From assembly GCF_029961185.1 (NCBI RefSeq), contig NZ_JASBQQ010000003.1, forward strand, positions 186,001 through 250,000: 64,000 nucleotides of DNA, written 5' to 3'. Shown one piece after another: positions 42,840-51,502 of this stretch. Numbering within the stretch: position 1 is the first letter of the stretch; each line of letters begins with the position of its first letter. A program made the translations under genes and the position numbers. A model generated the notes under the pieces. It worked only from the letters and a program-made list of their open reading frames with translations, had not been told where the DNA came from and made no database searches. The stretch comes from Albidovulum aestuarii (GTDB lineage: Bacteria; Pseudomonadota; Alphaproteobacteria; Rhodobacterales; Rhodobacteraceae).

Positions 42840-43342
42840 TGGTCGCCATAGCCTCCCCAGAAATTGGCATCGGTCAGGATCGCAACCGGTTTCGAGCACA
42901 TGAAGGTGTATTTCAGGATGTTGTCGAGTTCCTCGACATCCTTCTGCCAGTGGAAGTGGTAGGTCGGGATGTTGAGCTGTGCCAGAAGCGCCTTGGTATG
43001 GACCGCCATTTCCACCTGACAGGCGACCGGCTCGCGCAGTTCGCCACGGTAGGAAATCAGCATCGGCAGCGGCATCCGGTAGAACTGGGTCAGCGTCGCC
43101 AGAGTGTTGATCGTCACGCCGATGGCGGTGTTCTGCATGATGATCGCGGGCCGTTTGCCGCCCATGAAGGCACCTGCGCAGAGGCCCATGCCCTCGTCTT
43201 CCTTGTTCGAGGGCACATGCATGATCTCGGGCCGCCGGTCGACCTCGTCGATCACGTCGGCAAGCTGTTTGCACGGGACCGTTGTCACGAACGATATGCC
43301 GTTCGCGACAAGGTCGTTTACGATGCGGGAGTCGATGGACAC
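42836..43342 (-). CDS. comD: Sulfopyruvate decarboxylase alpha subunit-like (ComD)
   Basis: 168-residue N-terminal ThDP (PYR) half: 'ISFVTTVPCKQLADVIDEV', 'VPSNKEDEGMGLCAGAFMGGKRPAIIMQNTAIGVTINTLATLTQFYRMPLPMLISYRGE', where the Glu in 'NKEDEG' would activate ThDP. Partner of the downstream comE-like gene. Split alpha/beta organisation is typical of sulfopyruvate decarboxylase of methanogens (ComDE) and of roseobacter organosulfonate pathways. Confidence 0.85.
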   Translation of the reverse strand: MSIDSRIVNDLVANGISFVTTVPCKQLADVIDEVDRRPEIMHVPSNKEDEGMGLCAGAFMGGKRPAIIMQNTAIGVTINTLATLTQFYRMPLPMLISYRGELREPVACQVEMAVHTKALLAQLNIPTYHFHWQKDVEELDNILKYTFMCSKPVAILTDANFWGGYGDQ

Positions 43343-43408
43343 GGGTTTCGGTCTCCTGATTGATGGTGGCGCAACGCGACGCGCTACGAGTTGGCCGCGT
43401 GGCGGGCT

Positions 43409-43813
43409 TCAGCGCAAGACATGAACGGAACAGGACGCGTGGCGGACGACCCGCGCCGCCGTCGATCCCAGAAAATAGTCCTTCAGACCGGGTTTGTGCG
43501 ATCCGATCACGATACAGTCGGCGCCGATTTCATCCGCATAGTCGGCGATCGTGCGTCCCGTATGGCCGGCAAGAATGACGGGGGTCACATCCTTTTGGTC
43601 GGCGACCCGCTGTTCCAGCCGGGCGCGGGCGGCCTTGAAGGCCGAGTTGACCGTCTCGTCATCGAGATAGGTCCGGACGGAACCCTGGGGTGCTTCGTAC
43701 ACATGAAGCGCAACCATCTCTCCACCCTCGTCAAGAAGCTGTCGGGCGACGCCGATCGCGGAAATGCCGATGCCGTGATCGAGCGCCATCGGGATCAGGA
43801 TCTTTTTATACAA
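43409..43813 (-). CDS. Universal stress protein (UspA family), TTG start
   Basis: 134-residue UspA-fold protein. The TTG start (L/M-Y-K-K-I-L-I-P) is chosen because GGAGAGG lies 6 nt upstream and the family begins with '[10 protein letters not shown]'; an ATG 14 codons upstream would overlap less likely sequence. ATP-binding-type end '[34 protein letters not shown]'. Strongly similar to the second Usp (51503-51937), which lies beside another TRAP transporter. May tune the transporter as TeaD does for TeaABC; inferred. Confidence 0.88.
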   Translation of the reverse strand: MYKKILIPMALDHGIGISAIGVARQLLDEGGEMVALHVYEAPQGSVRTYLDDETVNSAFKAARARLEQRVADQKDVTPVILAGHTGRTIADYADEIGADCIVIGSHKPGLKDYFLGSTAARVVRHASCSVHVLR

Positions 43814-43847
43814 AGGCCTCTCCTTGTGTCTTGGGACAACGGTGCCG

Positions 43848-44843
43848 TCAGGCACCGGGTGTCAGTATGATTTTCGGTGCGGGCGACTTGCCTGACCGGA
43901 TCTCGCCGAAACTCGCTGCGCCGTCGCTGAGTGGCCTTTGGTCGAGCCAGTCGAGCGGCCCCAGGCGGCCGTCGAAGATCGCGGCCGCGGTCTGACGGAA
44001 ATCTTCAGCGGTATAGGTATAGGTGCCGATGAAAGTGATCTCCTGCAAAGTCATGCGCCGGATATCCAGCCCGCCGGTATTCTCGCCCAGTCCGATATGG
44101 AGGATCACGCCACCGGGTCGGGTATGTCTGGACGCGGTTGCGCGTGTCGCGGCGAAGCCCACACCGTCAAGGACGATGTCGAACAGATCGCCCGCGCCAA
44201 GCTGATCCGGAGCGATGGCATTCTGGCCGCAGCGCTCGCGCAGATAGGTCCGGCGGGTCGGGTTGGGTTCGACCACCGTGACATCCGTGATGCCCTGCGC
44301 GGAAAGGCTGAGCGCGCCGCCAAGACCTATCGCGCCGCCGCCAAGCACAAGGGCCCGTGCCGATGTCGCCGCATCACCCAAAGCGGCGCGACCGAGTCGC
44401 ACGGCATGCCAGCCACAGCCGATCGGTTCGGCCAAAGCGGCCTTGGCGAAGGACACGTCGTCCGGAACCGTGACGAGATTGCGGGCAGGCATCGCTACCC
44501 ACTCGGCGAAGGCGCCTTCGCGCGGCGGCATCGAGATGATCTGACGGCTGGCGCAGAGGTTATCGCGCCCCGCCTGACAGGCCGGGCAGGTGCCGCAGGT
44601 CACGAGCGGATTGATCGTCACACGCTCGCCATCGCGCGGCCCGCCGGTGATCACGCCGGATGCTTCGTGGCCGAGGATCAGGGGCGCGGGCCGCCGTTCG
44701 TCATGGCCAAGATAGGCATGCATGTCCGAGCCGCAGATGCCGACCGCCTCGATCCGGATCAGTTCTTCGTCCGGGCCGGGCGTGGGGTCGGGCATGTCGC
44801 GGTAGGCGAGTGTCTCGGGGGCTTCGTAGACGAGCGCTTTCAT
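43848..44843 (-). CDS. Zinc-dependent alcohol dehydrogenase (MDR family), DHPS pathway
   Basis: 331 residues. Catalytic Zn ligands Cys37 (GICGSDMH) and His in 'ILGHEASG'; structural Zn lobe with four cysteines '[15 protein letters not shown]'; Rossmann motif '[17 protein letters not shown]'. Oxidises a secondary or primary alcohol with NAD(P)+. In DHPS operons two extra dehydrogenases (HpsO, HpsP) interconvert DHPS enantiomers; this and the neighbouring SDR fit that pair, but which is which cannot be told from sequence. Confidence 0.85.
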   Translation of the reverse strand: MKALVYEAPETLAYRDMPDPTPGPDEELIRIEAVGICGSDMHAYLGHDERRPAPLILGHEASGVITGGPRDGERVTINPLVTCGTCPACQAGRDNLCASRQIISMPPREGAFAEWVAMPARNLVTVPDDVSFAKAALAEPIGCGWHAVRLGRAALGDAATSARALVLGGGAIGLGGALSLSAQGITDVTVVEPNPTRRTYLRERCGQNAIAPDQLGAGDLFDIVLDGVGFAATRATASRHTRPGGVILHIGLGENTGGLDIRRMTLQEITFIGTYTYTAEDFRQTAAAIFDGRLGPLDWLDQRPLSDGAASFGEIRSGKSPAPKIILTPGA

Positions 44844-45607
44844 TTCGCGGTGAACCCTCCGTCGACCATGAGGACCTGCCCGGTTACATAGGCCGAGGCT
44901 TCCGAACTTAGGAACAAAAGCGGGCCGTCGATATCCTCCGGCTCGCCATTCCGGCCGATGCAGGTCTGAGCGGCGTTGCGCGCGGTACGTTCGGGATCGG
45001 CGAAGACCGGGGCGGTCAGTTCGGTGCGGAAAAAGCCCGGGCCAATGGCGTTGGCGGTGATGCCATGGCGTGACCAGGCCTCGGCCATGGCACGGGTCAG
45101 TTGGGCGATCCCGCCCTTGGAGGCACCGTAGGCCAAACCGCCAGCAAAGGCGCGCGTCGTCTGCAGCGAGGCGAAGGTGACGATGCGCCCCCAGCCTTTC
45201 TGCTTCATCGCGGGCACCAGCGCCTGACTTAGGAAGAACGGTGCCGCAAGATTGAGGTTCAGCGTCACGTCCCAGCCTTCGGGTGTCACGTCGTCTGCGG
45301 TCTGCCTTGTGTTGATTCCGGCCGCATGGACGACGATATCGGGCGGGCCGAACGGTCCAGCCACGTCACCCGCGATCCCGGCCAGCGCCGAGCGGTCGGA
45401 GAGGTCCGCCTGTACGGCGGCGGTTTCGCCCGCTGCCTCGGCCTGCCAGTCCGCCAGCGCGTCGGCGCGTCGGGCGACGCCCACCACCCTTGCACCCGCC
45501 GCCCCGAGGACGAGGGCCGCGCGGCGACCAAGGCCCGAACTGGCCCCGGTGACACAGGCGACCTTGCCCCTGAGATCGAACAGCGAGGAAGAATGAGGCT
45601 CAGCCAT
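44840..45607 (-). CDS. Short-chain dehydrogenase/reductase, DHPS pathway
   Basis: 255-residue classical SDR: TGASSGLG (19-26) nucleotide loop, 'HAAGINTRQ' (NNAG equivalent), catalytic Ser-Tyr-Lys with 'YGASKGGIAQLTRA', and 'ANAIGPGFFRTELT'. Overlaps hpsN by 8 nt and the zinc dehydrogenase gene by 4 nt, so it is made with them. Likely the second DHPS 2-dehydrogenase/racemising enzyme; the assignment is contextual. Confidence 0.86.
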   Translation of the reverse strand: MAEPHSSSLFDLRGKVACVTGASSGLGRRAALVLGAAGARVVGVARRADALADWQAEAAGETAAVQADLSDRSALAGIAGDVAGPFGPPDIVVHAAGINTRQTADDVTPEGWDVTLNLNLAAPFFLSQALVPAMKQKGWGRIVTFASLQTTRAFAGGLAYGASKGGIAQLTRAMAEAWSRHGITANAIGPGFFRTELTAPVFADPERTARNAAQTCIGRNGEPEDIDGPLLFLSSEASAYVTGQVLMVDGGFTAK

Positions 45608-46907
45608 TGGCGGTCAGGTCGAATTCTTCATCGGGGAAATACTTCGCCAGACGCACATCTGCGGCGCGGGCGTGACCCTCCATCCCCTCCAGCCGCGCGA
45701 TGCGGGCGGTTGCCTCGGCCACGGGTTTCGAGCCTTCGCGGGTTGCCCGCTGCCATGTGACGATCTTCATGTATTTGTGGACGCTGAGCCCGCCGGTATA
45801 GGAGGCGGCGCCCGAGGTCGGCAGCACATGGTTGGTCCCTGCCGCCTTGTCACCGTAGGAGACGGTCGTTTCTTCACCGAGGAAGAGCGACCCATAGCAG
45901 CTCAACCGCGCCAGCCACCAATCGAGATCTTCGGCCTGCACCGTCAGATGCTCAGGCGCATAGTCGTCCGAGGTGGCGGCCATTTCCTCGCGGTCGGCGC
46001 ACAGGATCACCTCGGCATAGTCACGCCAGGCGGCGGTCGCGTTTTCGCGATTAACATCCGGCAGGTCGTCGATATAGGTCGGGACCAGTTCCATCACCTT
46101 TTCCGCCAACGCGCGGTCATCGGTGACGAGCCAGACCGGCGAGTTGTAGCCATGCTCGGCCTGGCTGACGAGGTCGGTCGCCACGATATGGGCATCCGCC
46201 GTCTTGTCGGCGAGGATCAGGCTGTCGGTCGGGCCCGCGATCATGTCGATGCCGACGCGTCCGAAGAGCATGCGCTTGGCCTCGGCCACGAACTGGTTGC
46301 CGGGACCGACGAGGATCTTGGCCCTGGGCAGGCCGAAGAGGCCGAAGGTCATCGCCGCAACGCCCTGCACTCCGCCCATCGCCATGATCTTGTCCGCCCC
46401 GCAAAGATGGGCGGCATAGACGATGGCGGGGGCGATGCCGACGCCGGGACGCGGCGGCGAACAGGCGGTAATATGTTGGCAGCCCGCGACCTTGGCGGTG
46501 GTCACCGTCATGATGGCGCTGGCGATATGGCTGTAACGCCCGCCGGGCACATAGCACCCCGCCGCATCGACCGGGATCGTCTTCTGTCCGACGATCAGGC
46601 CGGGCACGACCTCGTATTCGATATTGGCGACGGTTGATTTCTGCTGCTCGGCAAAGCGGCGCACGTTGTCGTGGCTGAACTGGATGTCGCGCTTGAGCTT
46701 TTCCGGTACCAGCGCGCAGGCGGCCTCGATCTCTTCCGGTGTCAGGATGATCGTCCCGTCGTACTTGTCGAATTTCGCGGCATATTCCATCGCTTTTGCA
46801 TCACCGCCCGCCTCGATGTCGTCGAGGATCGCACGCACGATCTTCTTGGTTTCCGAGGCGTCCGACTTGGAGGTCAGGCTGGCTTTCTTGAGATATTCAC
46901 GGGGCAT
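45600..46907 (-). CDS. hpsN: Sulfopropanediol 3-dehydrogenase HpsN (histidinol-dehydrogenase-like)
   Basis: 435-residue HisD-family protein that in DHPS degraders oxidises (R)-DHPS to (R)-3-sulfolactate in two NAD+ steps. HisD-type zinc ligand motifs are all present: 'SQAEHG', 'GDKAAGTNHVLPTSG', 'GGLSVHKYMK'. 'YVPGGRYSHIASAIMTVTTAKVAGC' replaces the histidinol enzyme's 'YVPGGxAxYPSSVLM'. No his genes are nearby; it sits between a TRAP transporter and alcohol dehydrogenases, the classical hps arrangement. Biosynthetic HisD is the rejected alternative. Confidence 0.87.
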   Translation of the reverse strand: MPREYLKKASLTSKSDASETKKIVRAILDDIEAGGDAKAMEYAAKFDKYDGTIILTPEEIEAACALVPEKLKRDIQFSHDNVRRFAEQQKSTVANIEYEVVPGLIVGQKTIPVDAAGCYVPGGRYSHIASAIMTVTTAKVAGCQHITACSPPRPGVGIAPAIVYAAHLCGADKIMAMGGVQGVAAMTFGLFGLPRAKILVGPGNQFVAEAKRMLFGRVGIDMIAGPTDSLILADKTADAHIVATDLVSQAEHGYNSPVWLVTDDRALAEKVMELVPTYIDDLPDVNRENATAAWRDYAEVILCADREEMAATSDDYAPEHLTVQAEDLDWWLARLSCYGSLFLGEETTVSYGDKAAGTNHVLPTSGAASYTGGLSVHKYMKIVTWQRATREGSKPVAEATARIARLEGMEGHARAADVRLAKYFPDEEFDLTANG

Positions 46908-46917
46908 GCGAAGAATC

Positions 46918-48249
46918 CTACTTGTAGATATCGGGCAGAAGCGTCGTTGAAATCACCGGCAGGTAGGCGATCATAAGCGTGACGATCAGCATGAAGATGA
47001 CGAAGGGCACCGCGCGCCACGCGATCTTGAGGATCGACTCGCCGGTGAGGCCAGAGACAACGAAGAGGTTGAGGCCAAGGGGCGGCGTGATGAAGCCGAC
47101 GCCCAGCGCTGTGATCATCATGATGCAGAACTGAATCTCGTTCATGCCGATGTTGTCGGCCAAGGGCTTCAGGATCGGGGCAAGGATCACGATGTTCGGA
47201 GTTGTCTCCATCACGCAGCCCGCCGCGATGAGAATCCCGACCATCATCAGGATCAGTACCCAGGGTTCATCGCTTACCGAAGTGGCGGCAGAGACGAAGC
47301 CCTGCGGCACGCCCAGGATTGCCAGCGCCTGCGCGAGCGGCAGCGAGAACGCGATGATCGGCAGTATGACGCCGTTCACCTTGGCGGAGCTCACGAGCAT
47401 TGCGGGAAAGTCCGAGAGCTTCAGCGTGCCGAGGATGAACCCCATGATGATGGTGACGACGACCGCGGTCGCGCCGGCTTCAGTGGGTGTCAGACGGCCC
47501 GAGAAGATGCCGTAAAAGATGATCCCGGGAACGATGAACGCGTACCAGCCCGACTTGAGCGAGGTTCCGAGCTGGCTGGCCCATTCCGAGAAGGCCATGT
47601 TGCCGCCGCCTTCCCAGCCGTAGAGCCGGTTCATGATGATATTCGTCGCGAGGATCGAGACGAGGATCGCAATGCCGGGGATCACGGCAGCGAGGAATAG
47701 TGTCGATGCCGAGATGCCCAGAACTAGACCGATAATGATGTAGGCAATCGACGGCGGGATGAGGATGCCTGTGCAGGCACCTGCAGCGACGAGCGCGCAG
47801 GCATAGGGCCTCGGGTATCCGGATTCCACCAGCCGGTCGATGGTCATCCGTCCGACCGCAGCGGCACCGGCCGCGTCTGAGCCGGAAATTGCTGCGAACA
47901 TTCCGCAGACGAGCACCGTCGCCGAACCGAACCCACCCTTGGCGAATTGCGTCAGCGCCTCGGCGACATCAAGGAACTTGCGGCTGAGGCCTGTCCGGAC
48001 CAGAACGTCGCCTGTCAGGATGAAGAGGGGCACCGCTGTCAGTGCGAAGTGGTCGATCCCGTGAAAAAGGCTCTCGCCGACGAGCGACAGAGGCAGCGCG
48101 CCCGAAATGAGCAGCATGAGGATGGCCGACGCGCCGATCGCCGCCCAGACAGGCACGGCGAGCGCCACAAGCAGGATGAAGAGAAGGACTGGACCGTAAA
48201 AGTCCCATCCAAGCTCGATGGTCTGTTCCTGAATTTGGTTCCAAAGCAT
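46918..48249 (-). CDS. TRAP transporter large permease (DctM), probably HpsM
   Basis: 443-residue DctM-family permease with about 12 helices: 'LVALAVPVWAAIGASAILMLL', 'GSDAAGAAAVGRMTIDRLVESGYPRPYACALVAAGACTGILIPPS' (split here), 'EAGATAVVVTIIMGFILG', 'ALGVGFITPPLGLNLFVVSGLTGESI'. Sodium-coupled import of a sulfonate or organic acid delivered by DctP. Lies 10 bp downstream of dctQ and 10 bp upstream of hpsN. Confidence 0.94.
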   Translation of the reverse strand: MLWNQIQEQTIELGWDFYGPVLLFILLVALAVPVWAAIGASAILMLLISGALPLSLVGESLFHGIDHFALTAVPLFILTGDVLVRTGLSRKFLDVAEALTQFAKGGFGSATVLVCGMFAAISGSDAAGAAAVGRMTIDRLVESGYPRPYACALVAAGACTGILIPPSIAYIIIGLVLGISASTLFLAAVIPGIAILVSILATNIIMNRLYGWEGGGNMAFSEWASQLGTSLKSGWYAFIVPGIIFYGIFSGRLTPTEAGATAVVVTIIMGFILGTLKLSDFPAMLVSSAKVNGVILPIIAFSLPLAQALAILGVPQGFVSAATSVSDEPWVLILMMVGILIAAGCVMETTPNIVILAPILKPLADNIGMNEIQFCIMMITALGVGFITPPLGLNLFVVSGLTGESILKIAWRAVPFVIFMLIVTLMIAYLPVISTTLLPDIYK

Positions 48250-48259
48250 CGGCTGGCCC

Positions 48260-48775
48260 TCAATCGAACAGTTTGTCGCCCTCGTACACGGAACGTCCGT
48301 GACGAAGGTCTGATAGGTCGCGAAGGAACGACTGGACGAGGCGGAAGCAGACCAGTGCGAAACCGATCGGCACCGCCGACAGGAACCAGACCTGGCTGAT
48401 GCGAAGCCCGTGCGTCACCGATCCGAATTTCGCGGAAACGATGACCGTCTCGAATGACCAGTAAAGCGCAACCAACGCGACAGCGAACATCACGATGTCA
48501 CCGAAGATGTAGAGCAGCGCCTTCACCCTCCGCCCGACATATTGAAGGATCACGTCGATCCGGATATGGCCGCGCTCTCGCACCGCCGAGGCCGCGCCGA
48601 TCCAGGCGAGGTAGATGAAGGAATAGCGCACGATTTCCTCGCCCCAGATCGAGGAATAGGACAGGATCTCGCGCCGGAGCACCTCGATGAACATCGTGAT
48701 CACAAGCATCACGTAGAAGACAAGCAGCGCCCATCGCTCCGCATTGCGGTTGAGGGCATCAAGAATGCGCGGCAT
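48260..48775 (-). CDS. TRAP transporter small permease (DctQ), probably HpsL
   Basis: 171 residues, four transmembrane helices, with the DctQ signature 'WGEEIVRYSFIYLAWIGAASAVRERGHIRIDVI'. Partners the DctM subunit. Separated from dctP by 120 bp that include a very stable hairpin. Confidence 0.93.
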   Translation of the reverse strand: MPRILDALNRNAERWALLVFYVMLVITMFIEVLRREILSYSSIWGEEIVRYSFIYLAWIGAASAVRERGHIRIDVILQYVGRRVKALLYIFGDIVMFAVALVALYWSFETVIVSAKFGSVTHGLRISQVWFLSAVPIGFALVCFRLVQSFLRDLSDLRHGRSVYEGDKLFD

Positions 48776-48852
48776 GTACTCCTCCCCTCGCCAGCGGCCT
48801 CAGGCGCGCTGGCGCTTTGTCCCGGTCGCTGTCTGTTGGATATTGGCCCGGA

Positions 48853-48881
48853 CCGGACCGGCGCCTATGGCGCCGGTCCGG
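48853..48881 (-). other. Intercistronic hairpin between dctP and dctQ
   Basis: Perfect 13-bp stem CCGGACCGGCGCC/GGCGCCGGTCCGG with a 3-nt loop, no T-run. It lies just after the dctP stop and would protect the 3' end of a processed dctP message, allowing more binding protein than permease. Confidence 0.75.
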
Positions 48882-48895
48882 CATCATGTTGGTGG

Positions 48896-50044
48896 TCAGG
48901 CGTCGTGGACGTAGAACCGTCCCTGGGTGTTCGCCGCCTCTTCGAGCTTGGCGAAAATATCCATCGACCCGGCCAGATCGGTCTTGAACTTGTCCCATTC
49001 GGGACGCTGGTAGCCGCCAGCCTCCTGCCATTCGGCAAGCTGATCTGCCGAGAGTGTATGGAATTCCACGCCGGCCTTGCGGAGTTCCGACATCGCGTAG
49101 TTGCGCGCTGCGGGCACTTTGGCGAGGTTCTGTTGGCGGGTGATCGAGCCCGCGAACATGATGCCTTCCTGTACGTCGCCCGGCAGGCCGTTGAACCATT
49201 CAAGATTCATCGAATAGATCTGGCTGTCCGGCACCGCCTGGGTGAAGGTGACGTGGCTCAGGATGTCCTTGAAGCCGAAGACGTAGAGTGCGCCCACGGC
49301 CGGGTCGAGCGCATCGGCGACACCCTGCTTGATCGCCGACGGTGTTTCACCCCAGGCGACCGGTGTCGGGTTGGCACCGACCATCCGGTAGTACTGCTGA
49401 AGCATTTCGGACCCCGGCACCCGGAACTTGACGCCCGACAGGTCGGATGGCGACAGGACCGGTCCGGCCCCGCCTTTCCGCATCGCGACGACGCGCGGAT
49501 CGATGTTGACATAGAACAGAGCCTTGAAGCCCGAAGCCTCGACCTTCGGATTGACTTCGGCCTTCCAGGCCTCGGAAGAAATGAGGTTCTCGAAGCGTTG
49601 GTTTGACCCGCAGAAGTAGGGCAGATTGATCAGGTCGACCACGCTGGCAAACGGCGCGAAGTTCGACAGCGAATGCTGCGCGCACTGGATCGTGCCGGTT
49701 TGCACGCCCTGAGCCAGCGCACCACCGGCACCCAGCTGGCCACCCGGCGCGAGTTTAACATAGACCTTGCCGTCGGTGGCGTTCTGGATGTTCTCCTTGA
49801 GATCGAGCTGCATGATCGGATAGCTGCGGTCTGCCGTCAGAACATAAGCCGTCGCCAGAGTCATGATGTGCTCGGCCGCCGCCTCGCGCTCTTTCTCTTC
49901 ATTGGCTGTCTGGGCCACGGCCTCGGATGACCAGAGCGTCCCCCCGGCCCCGGCGACCACAGCGGCGGTAAAGCCTCCGCTTGCCGTGAGTTTCAGGAAA
50001 TTGCGGCGTTCGGCCGATTCCACTTCCTTGCGGTCTTTATCCAA
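48896..50044 (-). CDS. TRAP transporter substrate-binding protein (DctP), Tat-exported, probably HpsK
   Basis: 382-residue periplasmic binding protein with a twin-arginine signal 'ERRNFLKLTASGGFTAAVVAG' (split: RR then NFLKL) ending near AVAQ. DctP core: 'KVYVKLAPGGQLGAGGALAQGVQTG', the ligand-carboxylate/sulfonate Arg in 'LSGVKFRVPGSEM', 'GANPTPVAWGETPSAIKQGVADALD'. First transporter gene, after a 61-aa membrane protein gene. Ligand DHPS or a relative is inferred from the operon. Confidence 0.93.
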   Translation of the reverse strand: MDKDRKEVESAERRNFLKLTASGGFTAAVVAGAGGTLWSSEAVAQTANEEKEREAAAEHIMTLATAYVLTADRSYPIMQLDLKENIQNATDGKVYVKLAPGGQLGAGGALAQGVQTGTIQCAQHSLSNFAPFASVVDLINLPYFCGSNQRFENLISSEAWKAEVNPKVEASGFKALFYVNIDPRVVAMRKGGAGPVLSPSDLSGVKFRVPGSEMLQQYYRMVGANPTPVAWGETPSAIKQGVADALDPAVGALYVFGFKDILSHVTFTQAVPDSQIYSMNLEWFNGLPGDVQEGIMFAGSITRQQNLAKVPAARNYAMSELRKAGVEFHTLSADQLAEWQEAGGYQRPEWDKFKTDLAGSMDIFAKLEEAANTQGRFYVHDA

Positions 50045-50066
50045 ATCTCGTCCTCCCGTTGGACTG

Positions 50067-50252
50067 TCAGCCGCCGGTTTTGGCTTTCTGTGCGGCTTCC
50101 CGTTTCAGAATGGCCGCGACGAACAGCACCGACGCGGCGAACAGAACCAGCATTTCCCCGACATCGCTCAGGAAGGCATTTCCAGTCGCTGCGCCCAGCG
50201 TGACGTTGGCGGTAAAGACCACGAACATGACGAGAGAGGCGACGAGAAACAT
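50067..50252 (-). CDS. Small two-helix membrane protein, 61 aa, first gene of the DHPS-type operon
   Basis: Two hydrophobic helices (about 2-22 and 33-50) and a basic tail KREAAQKAKTGG. AGGAG lies 8 nt before the ATG and the gene directly follows the LacI-type operator region, so it is the promoter-proximal gene of the operon and likely real. No family recognised; a small accessory subunit of the TRAP transporter is possible. Confidence 0.72.
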   Translation of the reverse strand: MFLVASLVMFVVFTANVTLGAATGNAFLSDVGEMLVLFAASVLFVAAILKREAAQKAKTGG

Positions 50253-50283
50253 TGTGAGACTCCTGTCGGAATGATTCTGCTAA

Positions 50284-50303
50284 CAATGTAAGCGCTTACA
50301 TTG
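50284..50303. promoter_or_regulatory. LacI-family operator O1, perfect 20-bp palindrome
   Basis: CAATGTAAGC-GCTTACATTG, a fully symmetric site with a central CG pair (AGCGCT), the hallmark of LacI/GalR operators. It lies between the divergent LacI-type regulator gene and the operon for TRAP transport and sulfonate catabolism. Confidence 0.85.
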
Positions 50304-50306
50304 CGT

Positions 50307-50326
50307 GAATGCAAGCCTTTACATTG
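50307..50326. promoter_or_regulatory. LacI-family operator O2, imperfect
   Basis: GAATGCAAGCCTTTACATTG matches O1 at 16 of 20 positions, centre-to-centre distance 23 bp (about two helical turns), so two regulator dimers could bind side by side. Confidence 0.65.
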
Positions 50327-50394
50327 ACTGCCCGGGCAGATTACTTTTTGAGCATGAAACAACGGCACCCATCGTTGCATCTGTCGGGCAAGTT

Positions 50395-51435
50395 ATGACA
50401 TTTCCGCGTTCCGCCCCCACATTGAACGATGTTGCGCAGGCGGCAGGCGTTTCCACGGCGACGGTGTCCCGGTGCCTGAACACGCCCGAACGCGTCATCG
50501 ACAGCACGCGGGAGCGGGTGATGAAAGCCGTTCAAGAACTTGGGTACACGCCGAATTTCGGCGCCCGGGTCATGGCGGCGCGGCGCACCAATACGATCGG
50601 TGCGATTATTCCGACCATGGAAAACGCGGTCTTTGCGCGGGGGCTGCAGGCCTTTCAGGAGGGGCTGCGGGAAAGCGGCTTTACGCTTCTGGTGGCAAGT
50701 TCGTCCTACCGGTCGGACATTGAAGAGGAACAGATCCGTGCGCTCATAGCGCGCGGGGCCGATGGCCTGTTGCTGATCGGCCATGACCGCGATCCGGCCA
50801 TCCTGGACTACCTTCAGGCGCAGAACATCCCGGTTCTGGTCGCGTGGAGTTTCGACCCGGGCGCGCCGCTGCCGTCGGTCGGTTTCGACAATCGCCGGTC
50901 CATGCAGGCCCTCGCCGATACTGTCATCGGGATGGGTCATCGCCGCATCGGTGTCATCTCGGCGATGACGCGCGGCAACGACCGCGCGCGGCTGCGGCTG
51001 GCCGGGATTCGCGATGCGGTTGCTCTGGCTGGGCTCGGTGAGGATGCGGTTACCGTGATCGAAACCACCTATGCGATCGAGACCGGCGCGGAGGCCTTCG
51101 AGACGCTGATGACATCGGATAGCCCACCGACCGCGGTCATGTGTGGAAACGACGTTCTGGCTGTCGGCGCCATGAAGAAGGCCCGTGAGCTTAGCCTTGA
51201 CGTGCCGCGCGATGTGTCGGTCACGGGGTTCGACGATATCGAACTGGCAAGCCTCGTCGATCCGGCGCTGACCACCGTGCATGTGCCCCACCGGGAGATG
51301 GGGCGGCGGGCGGCGCGGGCGCTGGTCGAGATGGTCGATCACGGCCGGTCCGTGCCGAGCGAGGAACTGGCCGCCCATGTCCGCATGAGGGGGTCGGTCG
51401 CCCCGCCCGGTCGCGACACCGGCGCAAAAGCCTGA
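50395..51435 (+). CDS. LacI/GalR-family transcriptional regulator of the DHPS-type operon
   Basis: 346 residues. N-terminal helix-turn-helix 'TLNDVAQAAGVSTATVSRCLN' with hinge helix 'NFGARVMAARRT', then a periplasmic-binding-protein-like effector domain ('TIGAIIPTMENAVFARGLQ', 'RGADGLLLIG', 'TGFDDIELASLVDPALTTV'). Start at MTFPRSAP, the first ATG that gives the usual spacing to the HTH. Divergent from the operon across two palindromic operators, so it is likely its local repressor and controls itself; inducer unknown, presumably DHPS or a pathway intermediate. Confidence 0.93.
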   Translation: MTFPRSAPTLNDVAQAAGVSTATVSRCLNTPERVIDSTRERVMKAVQELGYTPNFGARVMAARRTNTIGAIIPTMENAVFARGLQAFQEGLRESGFTLLVASSSYRSDIEEEQIRALIARGADGLLLIGHDRDPAILDYLQAQNIPVLVAWSFDPGAPLPSVGFDNRRSMQALADTVIGMGHRRIGVISAMTRGNDRARLRLAGIRDAVALAGLGEDAVTVIETTYAIETGAEAFETLMTSDSPPTAVMCGNDVLAVGAMKKARELSLDVPRDVSVTGFDDIELASLVDPALTTVHVPHREMGRRAARALVEMVDHGRSVPSEELAAHVRMRGSVAPPGRDTGAKA

Positions 51436-51502
51436 CCAGCGCTGGGCGCGCCGTTTAGCGAGCCGGAAAAGCAGGACTGGATCTATCCCGGCGAAGCCGT
51501 CG

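Noticed and set aside
42285-43342. Phosphonopyruvate decarboxylase instead of ComDE
   Set aside because: The families are similar, but phosphonopyruvate decarboxylase is normally one chain and no phosphonate genes are present; kept only as an alternative.
45600-46907. Biosynthetic histidinol dehydrogenase (HisD)
   Set aside because: No histidine genes nearby, the HisD substrate-region signature differs, and the context (TRAP, alcohol dehydrogenases, ComDE) matches HpsN.
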